64,000 nt of DNA from NCBI GenBank assembly GCA_905372565.1, contig CAJPPK010000004.1:26692-90691 (forward strand). The letters run 5' to 3'. Below are positions 52,897-62,056 of this stretch, piece by piece (position 1 is the stretch's first letter; every line of letters starts with the position of its first letter). The notes beneath the pieces were generated by a model, which made no database searches, was not told the origin of the DNA, and saw nothing but the letters and a program-made list of their open reading frames with translations. Origin of the DNA: an uncultured Porphyromonas sp. (lineage in GTDB: Bacteria > Bacteroidota > Bacteroidia > Bacteroidales > Porphyromonadaceae). Both the position numbers and the translations under genes were made by a program.

Positions 52897-53781
52897 ATGA
52901 AGCGAATCCTTAGCCTGCTCCTTCCGCTGGGCTTACTTGCCTTCACGGCATGTGGTGTGACGAAGACTCCTTCCTCCTCTGGTCAAGGAGATCCGACCTC
53001 GGTGGTCGATCACTCTGTGGCTTCCCTGCGGTCGCGCTTAGCTATGCTATTACAATCGCCTCCTAGCTATGCCCCAGTCCTACGAGGTAGCCTGCAGGCA
53101 GAGCTACGTCTAGGCAAGGAGCAGTTCTCCTCCAAGATCAATGCGACGATCCGTCGTGGAGAATTGATCTACTGGTCAGTCGTCCCATTCCCGCTGATCG
53201 AGGCGGCGAGGGTTTGGTTTACCCAGGAGGGGGTCACGGCTATTGACCGCTTACATGGACGCTATGCCGAGGTGAGCTATCAGGAGCTATCCGATTTGCT
53301 TGGCTTCCCCGTGCGCTATGCCGAGGTCGAGCAGCTTCTTCTAGGTAAGCCATTCATCCCTGAGGGAGCACGAGGCCTACAGGGAGGTGCCTACTCCGCT
53401 TCGATAGCTTCGGACACTTCTGCCGAAGTTACGACGCTCCTACACGTGAACCGAGGGAAGACAGCGGGCAAATACCTGCTGAACTGGCATCTTGCTCCTA
53501 GCTTCCATCCCACGGAGTTTGCCGTTCGACATCAGGATGGAGTGCAGAAGCCGATCTTTAGAGTGAGCTACCAGACGGGAGAGGACTACGAGGCAAAGTC
53601 GCTCCCTCAGGAGACGGCGCTCTATCTTGGCTCTTCCAGCTCCCCACTACCAGCCCTTCGCCTCGATTGGTCGAAGGTGCGCCCCTACACGGGTAGCCTC
53701 CCCGATCTGACACCACGCATCAAGGATAGCTATCAGCGGATGACTCTCCCCGAGCTCCTTAAGCTTCTCTCCGCCCAATGA
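52897..53781 (+). CDS. DUF4292-family lipoprotein
   Basis: 294 residues from ATG 52897, one base after the TPR stop; an upstream ATG at 52864 lies inside the TPR gene and precedes the signal. Lipobox FTAC, Cys19. The body (LRGSLQAELRLGKEQFSSKINATIRRGELIYWSVVPFP, ARVWFTQEGVTAIDRLHGRYAEVSYQELSDLLGFP) has the LolA/LolB-like half-barrel look of DUF4292. That fold binds lipid, so a lipoprotein- or lipid-handling role is plausible but inferred. Its end overlaps the EnvC-like start by 4 bp. Confidence 0.82.
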   Translation: MKRILSLLLPLGLLAFTACGVTKTPSSSGQGDPTSVVDHSVASLRSRLAMLLQSPPSYAPVLRGSLQAELRLGKEQFSSKINATIRRGELIYWSVVPFPLIEAARVWFTQEGVTAIDRLHGRYAEVSYQELSDLLGFPVRYAEVEQLLLGKPFIPEGARGLQGGAYSASIASDTSAEVTTLLHVNRGKTAGKYLLNWHLAPSFHPTEFAVRHQDGVQKPIFRVSYQTGEDYEAKSLPQETALYLGSSSSPLPALRLDWSKVRPYTGSLPDLTPRIKDSYQRMTLPELLKLLSAQ

Positions 53782-55190
53782 ATACCTCCCGCTATGGCCT
53801 CCGTGGTCTCTTCTGTCTCCTACTGCTAGCTCTCAGCCTAGCTCAGCCTAGCTCAGCTCAGCGTAAGTCCAAGGCTCTCCAGCGATTGGAGAACGAGCGG
53901 AAGCAGCTACTTAAGAGTATCGAGAGCTCAAGCAAGAAGCTACAGCAGCTTCGCAAGGACACTCACAGCCAAGAGCAAAGCCTTCGCCTCGTGGAGAAGC
54001 AGGTCGAGCAGCGCAGGCAGGTAGTCGCTGTCCTGGGTAATGAGGTTAGCGGACTGCAGGCACGTATTGACACGCTCACGGGACATATTGGTCGCCTGCA
54101 TCGCCGTGAGGGAGCTCTCCTCCTGCGATACCGGTCTGCCTTGCTCCAATTGCAGAAGATCGATACACATGTCGACCCGCTTGTCTTCATCCTCTCCTCA
54201 TCTAATCCCTCCCAAGCACGGGAGCGACAGCGCTTCCTCGGCCGTTATAGTCATGCGGTACGTGAGGCGTCGGAGCAGCTACGCAGTACGCGTGCTCAGA
54301 TAGAGGCAAAGAAAGTCGAGGTAGGACGCTCGCATGCGGAGAAGGAGCAGCTACTCTCTCTGCGTGAAAGTGAGAAGAAAAAGCTAGAGCAAGAGCAAGC
54401 TCAGCGCTCAGCTGAGGTAAAGACCCTCAAGGGAAAGCAGGAACAGCTCGCTCAGGACCTCACGCAGCAGCGTCAGCGTGCAGAGGCGTTGGATAAGAAG
54501 ATCCAGCAGCAAGTCGAGGCGGAGATCCTAGCTGCTCAACGCCGAGCAGAGGCCGCCCAGCGTCGAGCCGAAGAGCGTCGCCGAAGACGAGCCGAGGCTC
54601 AGCGTCGGAGAGCTGAGTCTGTGAGAGAGTCATCTCCTAGCAAGCCTAGCAAAACCGAGCCTGCAAGACCTACTACCCCATCTCAAGCCGAGGACGACGA
54701 TGCTCCGATCGAAGAGCGTCGAGCTGCAACTCCAGGCGGATATGCCATGGATGCTAATGAGCGAGCCTTAGCTTCCTCCTTTGCACAGAATAAGGGGCGT
54801 CTCCCAGCGCCTATTCGTGGTTCTTACTCCATCCTCCGTACTTTCGGCCTACATCAGCATAGCCAGCATAGTCGTGTGCAGGTCAATAGCAGTGGGGTAG
54901 ACTTTGGGGTCTCTGGAGATAGCCGAGCCTATGCGGTATTCTCTGGGACGGTCTCACGGATCTTTATGATCCCCGGCTACGGGACAGCTATCATCCTGCG
55001 CCATGGGAACTACCTCACCGTCTATGCGAACCTAAGTAGTGTCTCCGTCTCGACAGGCTCCCGGGTCTCTACGGGACAAGCTCTCGGAAGCATCGGCGCT
55101 ACTCCCGATGGCTCTGGCGGGCGCTTACTCCACTTCCAGCTGTGGCATGAGCGTACGAAGCTCAATCCATTGGCCTGGGTCAGACGCTAG
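53778..55190 (+). CDS. EnvC-like factor: coiled coil plus degenerate M23/LytM domain
   Basis: 470 residues. Signal peptide about 1-28. A long coiled coil (about 30-270, runs of Lys/Glu/Gln/Arg with REKKKLEQEQAQ and RAEAAQRRAEERRRRR), a serine/proline/threonine linker (about 275-325), then a LytM domain (about 350-470). In active M23 enzymes the first zinc motif is HxxxD; here it reads NSSGVDFG with Ser where His is expected, while the last motif is HFQLWH. This pattern is typical of EnvC/NlpD proteins, which do not cut peptidoglycan themselves but activate amidases at the division site. It overlaps the DUF4292 gene by 4 bp. Confidence 0.87.
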   Translation: MNTSRYGLRGLFCLLLLALSLAQPSSAQRKSKALQRLENERKQLLKSIESSSKKLQQLRKDTHSQEQSLRLVEKQVEQRRQVVAVLGNEVSGLQARIDTLTGHIGRLHRREGALLLRYRSALLQLQKIDTHVDPLVFILSSSNPSQARERQRFLGRYSHAVREASEQLRSTRAQIEAKKVEVGRSHAEKEQLLSLRESEKKKLEQEQAQRSAEVKTLKGKQEQLAQDLTQQRQRAEALDKKIQQQVEAEILAAQRRAEAAQRRAEERRRRRAEAQRRRAESVRESSPSKPSKTEPARPTTPSQAEDDDAPIEERRAATPGGYAMDANERALASSFAQNKGRLPAPIRGSYSILRTFGLHQHSQHSRVQVNSSGVDFGVSGDSRAYAVFSGTVSRIFMIPGYGTAIILRHGNYLTVYANLSSVSVSTGSRVSTGQALGSIGATPDGSGGRLLHFQLWHERTKLNPLAWVRR

Positions 55191-55211
55191 CTTCGATAGA
55201 TCAGTATAGTT

Positions 55212-56399
55212 ATGGATAGGAATAACCTGAAGGTCGGCATCCTCCATGGCCATCTGGATATAGGAGGATCTCAGATGGTCTCTCGGCATACTGCGGAGAT
55301 CTTTGAGAAGATGGGTATCGAGACCTTCTTCTATGCTATCCATGTCAATGAGCAGGAGTGGAAGCCATTTACAAGTCCGCTTATCTCCACGATCCTGTTA
55401 CCTGATAGCCGAGAGGTCTTCACCCCGCAGAATGTCGACTACCTCTGTCAGTCTATCCAGGAGCGAGGAATCTCGCTCCTGCTACTCCCCGTATCCTATC
55501 CCTCGGATTACCATAGCCGTCTCTCCGTCCTCGGTATTAAGCTGATCTATTGGTTACACAGTACACCATTCTGGGAGGTCGCAGAGGATCTTCAGAATAA
55601 GCGGAGGGCACTGGATGAGAGCTTCTGGATGCGCCTACGTTGGAGACTGCTCCTTCGTCAATTTCCCAGGGACTATAAGGAGAAACGCATGCGAGTACAT
55701 AAGCAGGAGTACCTCCGTGTCCTAGAGCATGTCGACCGTGTGATCACGCTCTGTCCTGCCTATAGTCAGGAGCTGATCGAAGAGCTCCAGCTATCGCCAG
55801 AGCAGAGCCAGAAGCTGGTACCTATCCTCAATACGATAAACCTACCCGAAGCACCCTGCTTAGAGAAGGAGAAGCTGATCATCTTCATGGGACGCATCGC
55901 CCGAGGGCAGAAGAACCCCTTCCGCTTAGTTCAGATTTGGGCGAAGATCCATGACCAGCTCCCCGACTGGCAGGTAGAGATCCACGGGTCAGGCCCCGAT
56001 GCCCAAGAGTTGGAGGCGATGATTCAGCGCCTTCAGCTCCCTCGCATTCGTTTCTGTGGCTACTGCAGTGATCCTGCTCAGGTCTATCAGAGAGCGGCTA
56101 TCCTAGCACTTGTATCGGAGTATGAGGGCTGGGCATTAGCCCTCGTGGAAGCACAGAGCTATGGGGTTGTACCTATCGCATTCTCAGTCTGTGCAGGAAA
56201 CAATACAATTATCGGGCGAGATATGCAGTATGGTCGCTTGGTCACTCCCTTCTCACTCGAAGAGTATGCACAGAAGCTCCTGGAGCTATGCCAGGGAGAT
56301 AAGTATAAAGAGCTACAAGAGCCTTGCCTCCAGAAGAGCAAAAGCTATGCACACGAACAGAACTATAAGGTCTGGCAGAAACTTCTCGAAGAACTCTAG
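55212..56399 (+). CDS. GT4-type glycosyltransferase, paralogue A
   Basis: 395 residues. Rossmann start KVGILHGHLDIGGSQMVSRH with the nucleotide/acceptor glycine loop; the C-terminal half carries the retaining GT4 donor-site motif EYEGWALALVEAQSYG (acidic residues seven apart) after IIFMGRIARGQKNPFRLVQIW. Likely adds a sugar to LPS, capsule or another envelope glycan at the inner membrane. It is a close relative of the gene at 57324: the same order of words (ITLCPAYSQELI, LPDWQVEIHGSG, LPRIRFCGYCSDPAQVYQ) occurs in both. ribF begins 5 bp after it. Confidence 0.87.
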   Translation: MDRNNLKVGILHGHLDIGGSQMVSRHTAEIFEKMGIETFFYAIHVNEQEWKPFTSPLISTILLPDSREVFTPQNVDYLCQSIQERGISLLLLPVSYPSDYHSRLSVLGIKLIYWLHSTPFWEVAEDLQNKRRALDESFWMRLRWRLLLRQFPRDYKEKRMRVHKQEYLRVLEHVDRVITLCPAYSQELIEELQLSPEQSQKLVPILNTINLPEAPCLEKEKLIIFMGRIARGQKNPFRLVQIWAKIHDQLPDWQVEIHGSGPDAQELEAMIQRLQLPRIRFCGYCSDPAQVYQRAAILALVSEYEGWALALVEAQSYGVVPIAFSVCAGNNTIIGRDMQYGRLVTPFSLEEYAQKLLELCQGDKYKELQEPCLQKSKSYAHEQNYKVWQKLLEEL

Positions 56400-56404
56400 T
56401 CAGC

Positions 56405-57361
56405 ATGAGTAGAAAGGTCATCGCTACCATTGGCACCTTTGATGGTGTACACCGTGGGCATCAGCTCCTCCTGCAGGAGCTGACAGCTCGTGCGACGTCG
56501 GCAGAGGATCGTCTGCTGGTCTTCACTTTCAGCCCTGCACCTGTGGAGGTGCTGGCGCCTGATCGTAGGCCCTCCCATATCTATCCAGCACGTGTCAATC
56601 ATGCTTTACTTGGGCTCGATGGCGAGCTGGAGATCATCGTCCTGCCCTTTACACGGGAGCTAGCTAAGCTCTCTGCCGAAGCGTTCATGCAGGAGGTGCT
56701 CCAGAGACAGTATGGGGTGACCGACCTGATCCTAGGCTATGATAGTCGCTTTGGTGCTGGTCGCCTCTTGGACTTCGATGGATACAAGGCGATCGGGGTG
56801 CGACTCGGTATCACTGTCTTCCAGTCTCCCTCCCTGCTCATTGATGAGCGTCCCATTAGCTCAACCTGGATCAAGGAGCTGATTCAGGCTGGCGAGATCA
56901 AGCAGGCCGAGCAACTCCTTTCACGCTCACTGAACCTCTACGGTACGGTGGTCTCGGGAAATCAAATCGGACGGACACTAGGATACCCAACGGCTAATAT
57001 CGGTCTTGAGGATGAGGCTCAGCTCGTCCCTCCTGCTGGGGTCTATGCCTGTACGATGAGCTTCACTTCGGGGAAGTACCCTGCTTCGCTGGGGATGCTC
57101 TATATCGGTCATCGTCCGACCATCGGTGGTGAGCTACGTCGCTCGATCGAGGTACATCTTTTGGGCTTCGATGCGATGATCTACGATGAGGTCGTAGAGG
57201 TCACACTGCATGAACGCCTGCATGGGGAGAAGAAGTTTGACTCCTTGGAGGAGCTACGAGCAGCCCTCTCCTCGTATGAGCAGGATGTGCGTACCTACTT
57301 CCGTCTCCAATCTTATTTGGCTAATGAAACTCACTGGTCTTCGTGTATCCTTCGTCCATGA
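56405..57361 (+). CDS. ribF: Bifunctional riboflavin kinase / FAD synthetase
   Basis: 318 residues, normal length. N-terminal nucleotidyltransferase: IGTFDGVHRGHQLLL near residue 10 (the HxGH motif), DLILGYDSRFGAGR, and RPISSTWIKELI. C-terminal flavokinase: GTVVSGNQIGRTLGYPTANIGL and EVTLHERLHGEKKF. It makes FMN and FAD from riboflavin. It lies between two paralogous glycosyltransferase genes. Its last 38 bp overlap the start of the downstream one, and its final residues (ANETHWSSCILRP) are encoded by that overlap, so the C-terminus may have been altered by the junction. Confidence 0.94.
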   Translation: MSRKVIATIGTFDGVHRGHQLLLQELTARATSAEDRLLVFTFSPAPVEVLAPDRRPSHIYPARVNHALLGLDGELEIIVLPFTRELAKLSAEAFMQEVLQRQYGVTDLILGYDSRFGAGRLLDFDGYKAIGVRLGITVFQSPSLLIDERPISSTWIKELIQAGEIKQAEQLLSRSLNLYGTVVSGNQIGRTLGYPTANIGLEDEAQLVPPAGVYACTMSFTSGKYPASLGMLYIGHRPTIGGELRRSIEVHLLGFDAMIYDEVVEVTLHERLHGEKKFDSLEELRAALSSYEQDVRTYFRLQSYLANETHWSSCILRP

Positions 57362-58517
57362 CTATCTCGGCCTCGGTGGAGCGGAGACAGTGTCACGTCA
57401 GACTGGGCGACTCTTCGCTCAGCTAGGGATCTTCACGCACTATTACTGTCTAGAGCATCGAGCAGAGCAGTGGCAGCTACCCGATGCCGAGTATTGTTCG
57501 CTCTCCCTGCTCCCTGATAAGAAGAAGCTCTGGAGCAAGACGAATGTCTCCTACCTCATCGAAGATGCGAAGCGTCGAGGGATCTCTGTCCTGATCATCC
57601 CTGTCTCTAGTCACAATAAGTGCTACCCCGAGCTACGGGCTTCGGGGCTGAAGCTGATCTACTGGCTACATACCTCTCCCTTTGATGAGGTGCCCTCGAT
57701 CCTACGGGTGATGGAGGAGCGGTCTAATCGCTCCCTGCTTCGCCGTATTGAGTGGCTGGCCTTCAAGCAGCTGTGGGAGGTCAAGCTCGGGGCGACACGC
57801 CGACGTATCCACAAGCGCTATCGCCATATCCTAGAGCATGTCGATGGCTTCATCACACTCTGCCCCGCCTATTCCCAAGAGATCATTCGTACGCTCCAGC
57901 TCCCGAGGGAACTGGCAGAGAAGATCCATGCAGTGCAGAATACCATTGAGCTACCTCCTGCAGATAGCATTCAGTTCTCCAAGCAGAAGAAGATCGTCTA
58001 TATGGGTCGCCTAGATCCGATCTCGAAGCGAGTGCCTCGCTTGGTCAAGATCTGGGCAAGGATCCAGGAGAGCCTTCCCGATTGGGAGGTCGAGATCTAC
58101 GGAGAGGGGAGTGATCGTCAGCATCTGGAGAGCCTCATCAGCCAGCTACAGCTCCCTCGTATCTCCCTACGTGGCTATTGTGCTGATCCTAGCCGGATCT
58201 ATCAGTCTGCCTCGATCCTCGCCTTGACCTCTCAGCTGGAGAGCTGGGGGCTTGCCTTGGCCGAGGCGCAGAGCTATGGTTGTATCCCGATAGCCTTTGA
58301 CTGCTCGGCTGGTGTGCGCACGGTCATCGGGGAGACCCCTTCGTGTGGGGTGCTTATTCCCGCCTATGACCAAGAGATCTATGCCAGAGAGCTGTATCGT
58401 CTCTGCCAAGATGATGCGCTACGCCGAGATCTGCAGGGGGCATGCCTGCTGAAGAGCCTGACTTATGCCCACGAGCAGAACCTACCCGTCTGGCGGAAGA
58501 TCCTCGAGGAGCTCTAG
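57324..58517 (+). CDS. GT4-type glycosyltransferase, paralogue B
   Basis: 397 residues from ATG 57324 (MKLTGLRVSFVHDYLGLGG), a start inside the ribF 3' end (38-bp overlap). The frame is open another 38 codons upstream, but that part is a ribF shadow. Same architecture as the gene at 55212: N-terminal glycine loop GLGGAETVSR, and donor-site ESWGLALAEAQSYG. IVYMGRLDPISKRVPRLVKIW and LPDWEVEIYGEGSD are counterparts of paralogue A. The two probably act in one envelope glycan pathway on different acceptors. It is followed by a 23-bp repeat array. Confidence 0.87.
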   Translation: MKLTGLRVSFVHDYLGLGGAETVSRQTGRLFAQLGIFTHYYCLEHRAEQWQLPDAEYCSLSLLPDKKKLWSKTNVSYLIEDAKRRGISVLIIPVSSHNKCYPELRASGLKLIYWLHTSPFDEVPSILRVMEERSNRSLLRRIEWLAFKQLWEVKLGATRRRIHKRYRHILEHVDGFITLCPAYSQEIIRTLQLPRELAEKIHAVQNTIELPPADSIQFSKQKKIVYMGRLDPISKRVPRLVKIWARIQESLPDWEVEIYGEGSDRQHLESLISQLQLPRISLRGYCADPSRIYQSASILALTSQLESWGLALAEAQSYGCIPIAFDCSAGVRTVIGETPSCGVLIPAYDQEIYARELYRLCQDDALRRDLQGACLLKSLTYAHEQNLPVWRKILEEL

Positions 58518-58573
58518 TCCCTTCCCTCCATACTTGTACTAAGATGGCGCCGAGTAGAGTACCCGAGAGATCA

Positions 58574-58665
58574 CTATATACGTAAGCTACCAACTACAAT
58601 ATACCTAACTCACCCGCCACGATATACCTAACTACTCGGTCACAATATACGTAAATAGCTGTACG
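58574..58665. repeat. 23-bp tandem array, CAATATACC-type, locus 2 of 2
   Basis: Four units of exactly 23 bp start at 58574, 58597, 58620 and 58643: CTATATACGT, CAATATACCT, CGATATACCT, CAATATACGT. Same family and same period as the array at 30124, 28 kb away. It lies between the two glycosyltransferase genes and is the only notable element in the 206-bp gap. Confidence 0.85.
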
Positions 58666-58723
58666 GGGTAGTGCCCCACTACCCTCGATTGATCTACCCG
58701 TTGATCCCTTAGCCCAAGTCCCG

Positions 58724-59722
58724 ATGCTCCCGACTCCCTCTACACCACGTCTTGCGGTCATCATACCTGTTTACAAGGTAGAGCCCTATCTCCGTGCATG
58801 CTTGGACTCCGTTTGCGCTCAGACATTCGCTGATCTTAGGATCATCCTCGTAGATGATGGTTCGCCCGATAGCTGTGGGGCGATCTGTGACGAATATGCC
58901 GAGCGAGACCAGCGCATCCGAGTGATCCACCAAGCAAATCGAGGTCTTAGCGGAGCACGCAATGCGGGGCTTGCGCTTCTAGAGGGCTGTCCCTACTTCA
59001 CCTATCTGGATAGTGATGACTGGCTGGAGCCAGACATCTATCGCCAGTGTGTCGAGCTCCTCGATGCAGATGAGGCGCTTGACTTGGTGCAGTTCGGCTT
59101 CCGTAAGATAGGCAGGGACTACCAAGAGCTTCAAGCGACGGCAGATCGAGTTCTCTCAGGGCAGGAGGAGATCTGTAAGCACTTCATCCGTGGGATGGAA
59201 GACCCGATCGCTCCGGCCGTATGGAACAAGGTCTACCGCACCTCCCTCTGTGGCTCCTTCCGCTTCCGTGAGGGGTACAACTGGGAGGATATTGCCTACA
59301 CGCTGGAGGTGCTTTATCACACGAGGAAGCTCCGCTTGCTCTCGTCGATCGGGCTGAACTACCGAGAGGAGCGAGAGGGGGCGATCACGGAGCAGTTCCG
59401 TACGTCGGATGTCTCCCCGCTCTTTGCGAATATCGAGTACTTCCTTGATCAGCATAGGGAGGATATCACCCTCGTAGGCTACGCCAATGCTCTGCTGGTC
59501 AATCAGCTCTGGAACTACTGGTCGATGCTGAACACTCATCCCGAGGCCTACCGAGAGCTGACGCCCCGCTATCTGCCCTTCGTGGAGCGAGCTCGTCGTC
59601 GTCCACTACCTAATGTATTCCTCCAGCCGTCGATGTACCGCAAGCGTAGGCTCTTCCTGCACTTGACGAAGGTCTATATGGGCCTGCGTGCCTGGCTGAG
59701 AAGACGTCATCATAAGCACTAA
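58724..59722 (+). CDS. GT2-family glycosyltransferase
   Basis: 332 residues. Canonical GT-A start LAVIIPVYKVEPYLRACLDSV, then ILVDDGSPDSCG, ANRGLSGARNAGL and the metal-binding TYLDSDDWLEPD. The C-terminal third is basic and helical (RKRRLFLHLTKVYMGLRAWLRRRHHKH), probably membrane-associating. An inverting enzyme for an envelope glycan. It starts after the repeat array, and the panE-like gene follows after 17 bp. No promoter box of the TAnnTTTG type is evident ahead of it. Confidence 0.9.
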   Translation: MLPTPSTPRLAVIIPVYKVEPYLRACLDSVCAQTFADLRIILVDDGSPDSCGAICDEYAERDQRIRVIHQANRGLSGARNAGLALLEGCPYFTYLDSDDWLEPDIYRQCVELLDADEALDLVQFGFRKIGRDYQELQATADRVLSGQEEICKHFIRGMEDPIAPAVWNKVYRTSLCGSFRFREGYNWEDIAYTLEVLYHTRKLRLLSSIGLNYREEREGAITEQFRTSDVSPLFANIEYFLDQHREDITLVGYANALLVNQLWNYWSMLNTHPEAYRELTPRYLPFVERARRRPLPNVFLQPSMYRKRRLFLHLTKVYMGLRAWLRRRHHKH

Positions 59723-59739
59723 CTTATCCCTATCTCTCT

Positions 59740-60684
59740 ATGCTTCTACAGAATATCACGATCTCTGGTCTCGGTGGTGTCGGTGGCTACTACGGCGCTA
59801 TGCTCGTCCAGGCCTCCCAGCAGGAAGGCTTGGGGCGCAAGATCAGCTTCGTCGCTCGAGGTATGCACCGGGAGGCGATCGTACAGCGTGGGCTCCACGT
59901 CGTGACTCCTGCCCGTGACTTCATCGTCCACCCTGACTACCTCGATGAGGATCCTGCTAAGCTCCCACCAGCAGACCTGCTGATCTTGGCGACCAAAAGC
60001 TATGATCTGGAGGCGAACATCAAGCAGCTCCTCCCGCTCATCTCGCCGAAGACGATCATCCTCCCGCTACTCAACGGCGCCGACATCGCCGATCAGGTGA
60101 AGCGCTTGCTCCCAGAGAATGAGGTCTGGGATGGCTGTGTCTATATCTCGGGGCGTAAGCCTGAAGCGGGGAAGATCCTCCTTGAGGCCGAGCGGGAGCT
60201 CTTCTTCTTTGGCTCTCGAGCTAGCGAGCGAAGCCCTGAGGAGAAGGAGCTCTTCGCCCTACTTGATTCGGTGAAGGTGCATGCGATCAACCCCGACAAC
60301 ATCCAGGAGCATATCCGCAAGAAGTTCGTCATGATCTCGGCGACAGCGACCGGAACATCGTACTTCAACCAAACCGTGGGCGATGCGCTCAGGGATCATC
60401 CCATGGAGATGCACGCGCTCATCGAGGAGCTCTGCTCCCTCTTCCAGTCTCTCGGCTATGACCTCGGTGAGGATGCTGTGGAGCGTACCATAGAGCGCCA
60501 GACCTTCATGATCCCTACGAGCACCAGCTCAATGCACGTGGACTTCATGGCAGGACGCCCCACGGAGCTGGAGAATCTCACGGGCTACGTCGTCCGTACC
60601 GCTCGTGCACACGGCATCACCTTGCCTACCTACGAGAAGATGTACGAGGCGCTTGCCTCTCAGCCTTACCCTCCCGCCCTCTAA
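59740..60684 (+). CDS. Ketopantoate reductase-like protein (2-dehydropantoate 2-reductase family)
   Basis: 314 residues. N-terminal dinucleotide-binding loop SGLGGVGGYYGAML; DLLILATKSYDLEANI and LPLLNGADIADQV are the ApbA/PanE motifs; the helical C-terminal domain (about 180-310) includes TSSMHVDFMAGRPTELENLTGYVV, where the Ser/Asp/Glu substrate residues lie. It would reduce ketopantoate to pantoate with NADPH for CoA synthesis. Several reductases of this family act on other 2-oxoacids, so panE is not assigned outright. It sits between GT2 and the M64 peptidase with short gaps (17 and 23 bp). Confidence 0.85.
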   Translation: MLLQNITISGLGGVGGYYGAMLVQASQQEGLGRKISFVARGMHREAIVQRGLHVVTPARDFIVHPDYLDEDPAKLPPADLLILATKSYDLEANIKQLLPLISPKTIILPLLNGADIADQVKRLLPENEVWDGCVYISGRKPEAGKILLEAERELFFFGSRASERSPEEKELFALLDSVKVHAINPDNIQEHIRKKFVMISATATGTSYFNQTVGDALRDHPMEMHALIEELCSLFQSLGYDLGEDAVERTIERQTFMIPTSTSSMHVDFMAGRPTELENLTGYVVRTARAHGITLPTYEKMYEALASQPYPPAL

Positions 60685-60707
60685 CTACTTCATATATCAT
60701 CACGACT

Positions 60708-62015
60708 ATGCGACAAGTACACCTTCGATGGCTCTTCGGTCTCTTCTTGACCTTCACGAGCCTAGCTACGCTCTCGGCACAGCAGGTCTTTGACACCTAT
60801 TTCCGAGATAGCACCCTGCGTCTGGACTACATCTTCACGGGGAATGCCGAGAAGACCGAGATCACGCCCGAGGAGACGCACCTGCTCCAGGGTTGGGCGG
60901 GTCGGCGCCATTACCTTGATAGCCTCTCCCTGCGTGGGAACGCTCAGCTCTACGTCCACGACGAGGCCTCAGGGAAGCTGATCTACTGCACCTCCTTCAA
61001 TCCGCTCTATCTCGAGTGGCTCTTCACGCCCCTAGCACAGACCGAGCGTCGAGCCTATGAGGAGGTCTTCCGTATCCCTTGCCCTAAGGCGCCGGTGAAG
61101 GTCACGGTCACGCTCTGCGATCCTGAGCAGGAGCCGATGCTCTCCCAGACCCAGCGCATTGATCCGAAGGATATTCTCATCCACGACCGCACCCGCCATC
61201 AGGCACTGCCTCATAAGTACCTCCTCCGATCGGGCGACTCGAAGGACTGCATTGACCTAGCGATCTTGGCTGAGGGCTATACGGAGGCGGATATGCCTAC
61301 CTTCCTCAAGGATGCCGAGGCGGCTACCGAAGCGATCTTCTCCTACGAGCCGTTCAAGAGCCACCGCAAGGACTTCAATGTCGTGGTCGTCTTCTCGCCC
61401 TCGGAGAATAGTGGCGTCGCCGTGCCTCGGGAAGGTAAGTGGCCACGCACAGCCTTTGGCTCGCACTTCGACACCTTCTATAGTGAGCGCTATCTAACGA
61501 CCCGCCGCGTGAAGGCGATCAATGACGCCCTCCTCGGGATCCCCTACGAGCACCTCATCATCCTCGCCAATAGCGACGTCTATGGTGGCGGTGGGATGTA
61601 CAACTCCTACCTGCTCAGCTCCACGCATCACAAGTACTACCTCCCTGTCGTCGTGCACGAGTTCGGTCATAGCTTCGGGGGGCTAGCGGACGAGTATTTT
61701 AGTGAGGGCGATCTGGCTTCCTTCGGCAAGAAGCAGCCCAAGGAGCCCTGGGAGCAGAACGTCACGAACCTCAAGGACTTCACCGGCAAGTGGTCGCATC
61801 TCGTGAAGAAGGGTACCCCCGTGCCCACGACCGAGAAGCTCCAGAAGAAGTATCCGGTCGGTCTCTACGAAGGTGGAGCTTACCTGAGCAAGGGGATCTA
61901 TCGGGCGAGCTTCAATTGCCGTATGCGTGCGAATGATTGCCCCGACTTCTGCCCCGCTTGTGCGCTGGCGCTGGAGAAGGTCATCACCTACCACCTTGCT
62001 CCCCAGCAGAAGTAA
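60708..62015 (+). CDS. Secreted M64-family metallopeptidase
   Basis: 435 residues. Signal peptide about 1-25 (FGLFLTFTSLATLSAQQ). An N-terminal strand-rich domain (about 30-165) precedes the catalytic domain, which opens DCIDLAILAEGYTEADM. The zinc site is HEFGHSFGGLADEYF: HExxH plus the downstream Asp/Glu characteristic of M64 (IgA-peptidase-like) enzymes. Conserved cysteines near the end (NCRMRANDCPDFCPAC) probably pair. It is exported and may act on surface or host proteins. The named founding member cleaves IgA, but the substrate here is unknown. Two hairpins terminate the transcript. Confidence 0.88.
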   Translation: MRQVHLRWLFGLFLTFTSLATLSAQQVFDTYFRDSTLRLDYIFTGNAEKTEITPEETHLLQGWAGRRHYLDSLSLRGNAQLYVHDEASGKLIYCTSFNPLYLEWLFTPLAQTERRAYEEVFRIPCPKAPVKVTVTLCDPEQEPMLSQTQRIDPKDILIHDRTRHQALPHKYLLRSGDSKDCIDLAILAEGYTEADMPTFLKDAEAATEAIFSYEPFKSHRKDFNVVVVFSPSENSGVAVPREGKWPRTAFGSHFDTFYSERYLTTRRVKAINDALLGIPYEHLIILANSDVYGGGGMYNSYLLSSTHHKYYLPVVVHEFGHSFGGLADEYFSEGDLASFGKKQPKEPWEQNVTNLKDFTGKWSHLVKKGTPVPTTEKLQKKYPVGLYEGGAYLSKGIYRASFNCRMRANDCPDFCPACALALEKVITYHLAPQQK

Positions 62016-62023
62016 GCACTTCC

Positions 62024-62050
62024 TGCTTAGTCAGCCCTTTTGACTAAGCA
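62024..62050 (+). terminator. First terminator hairpin after the M64 gene
   Basis: Perfect 10-bp stem TGCTTAGTCA (62024-62033) and TGACTAAGCA (62041-62050) with a 7-nt loop. Confidence 0.65.
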
Positions 62051-62056
62051 TTAGTT

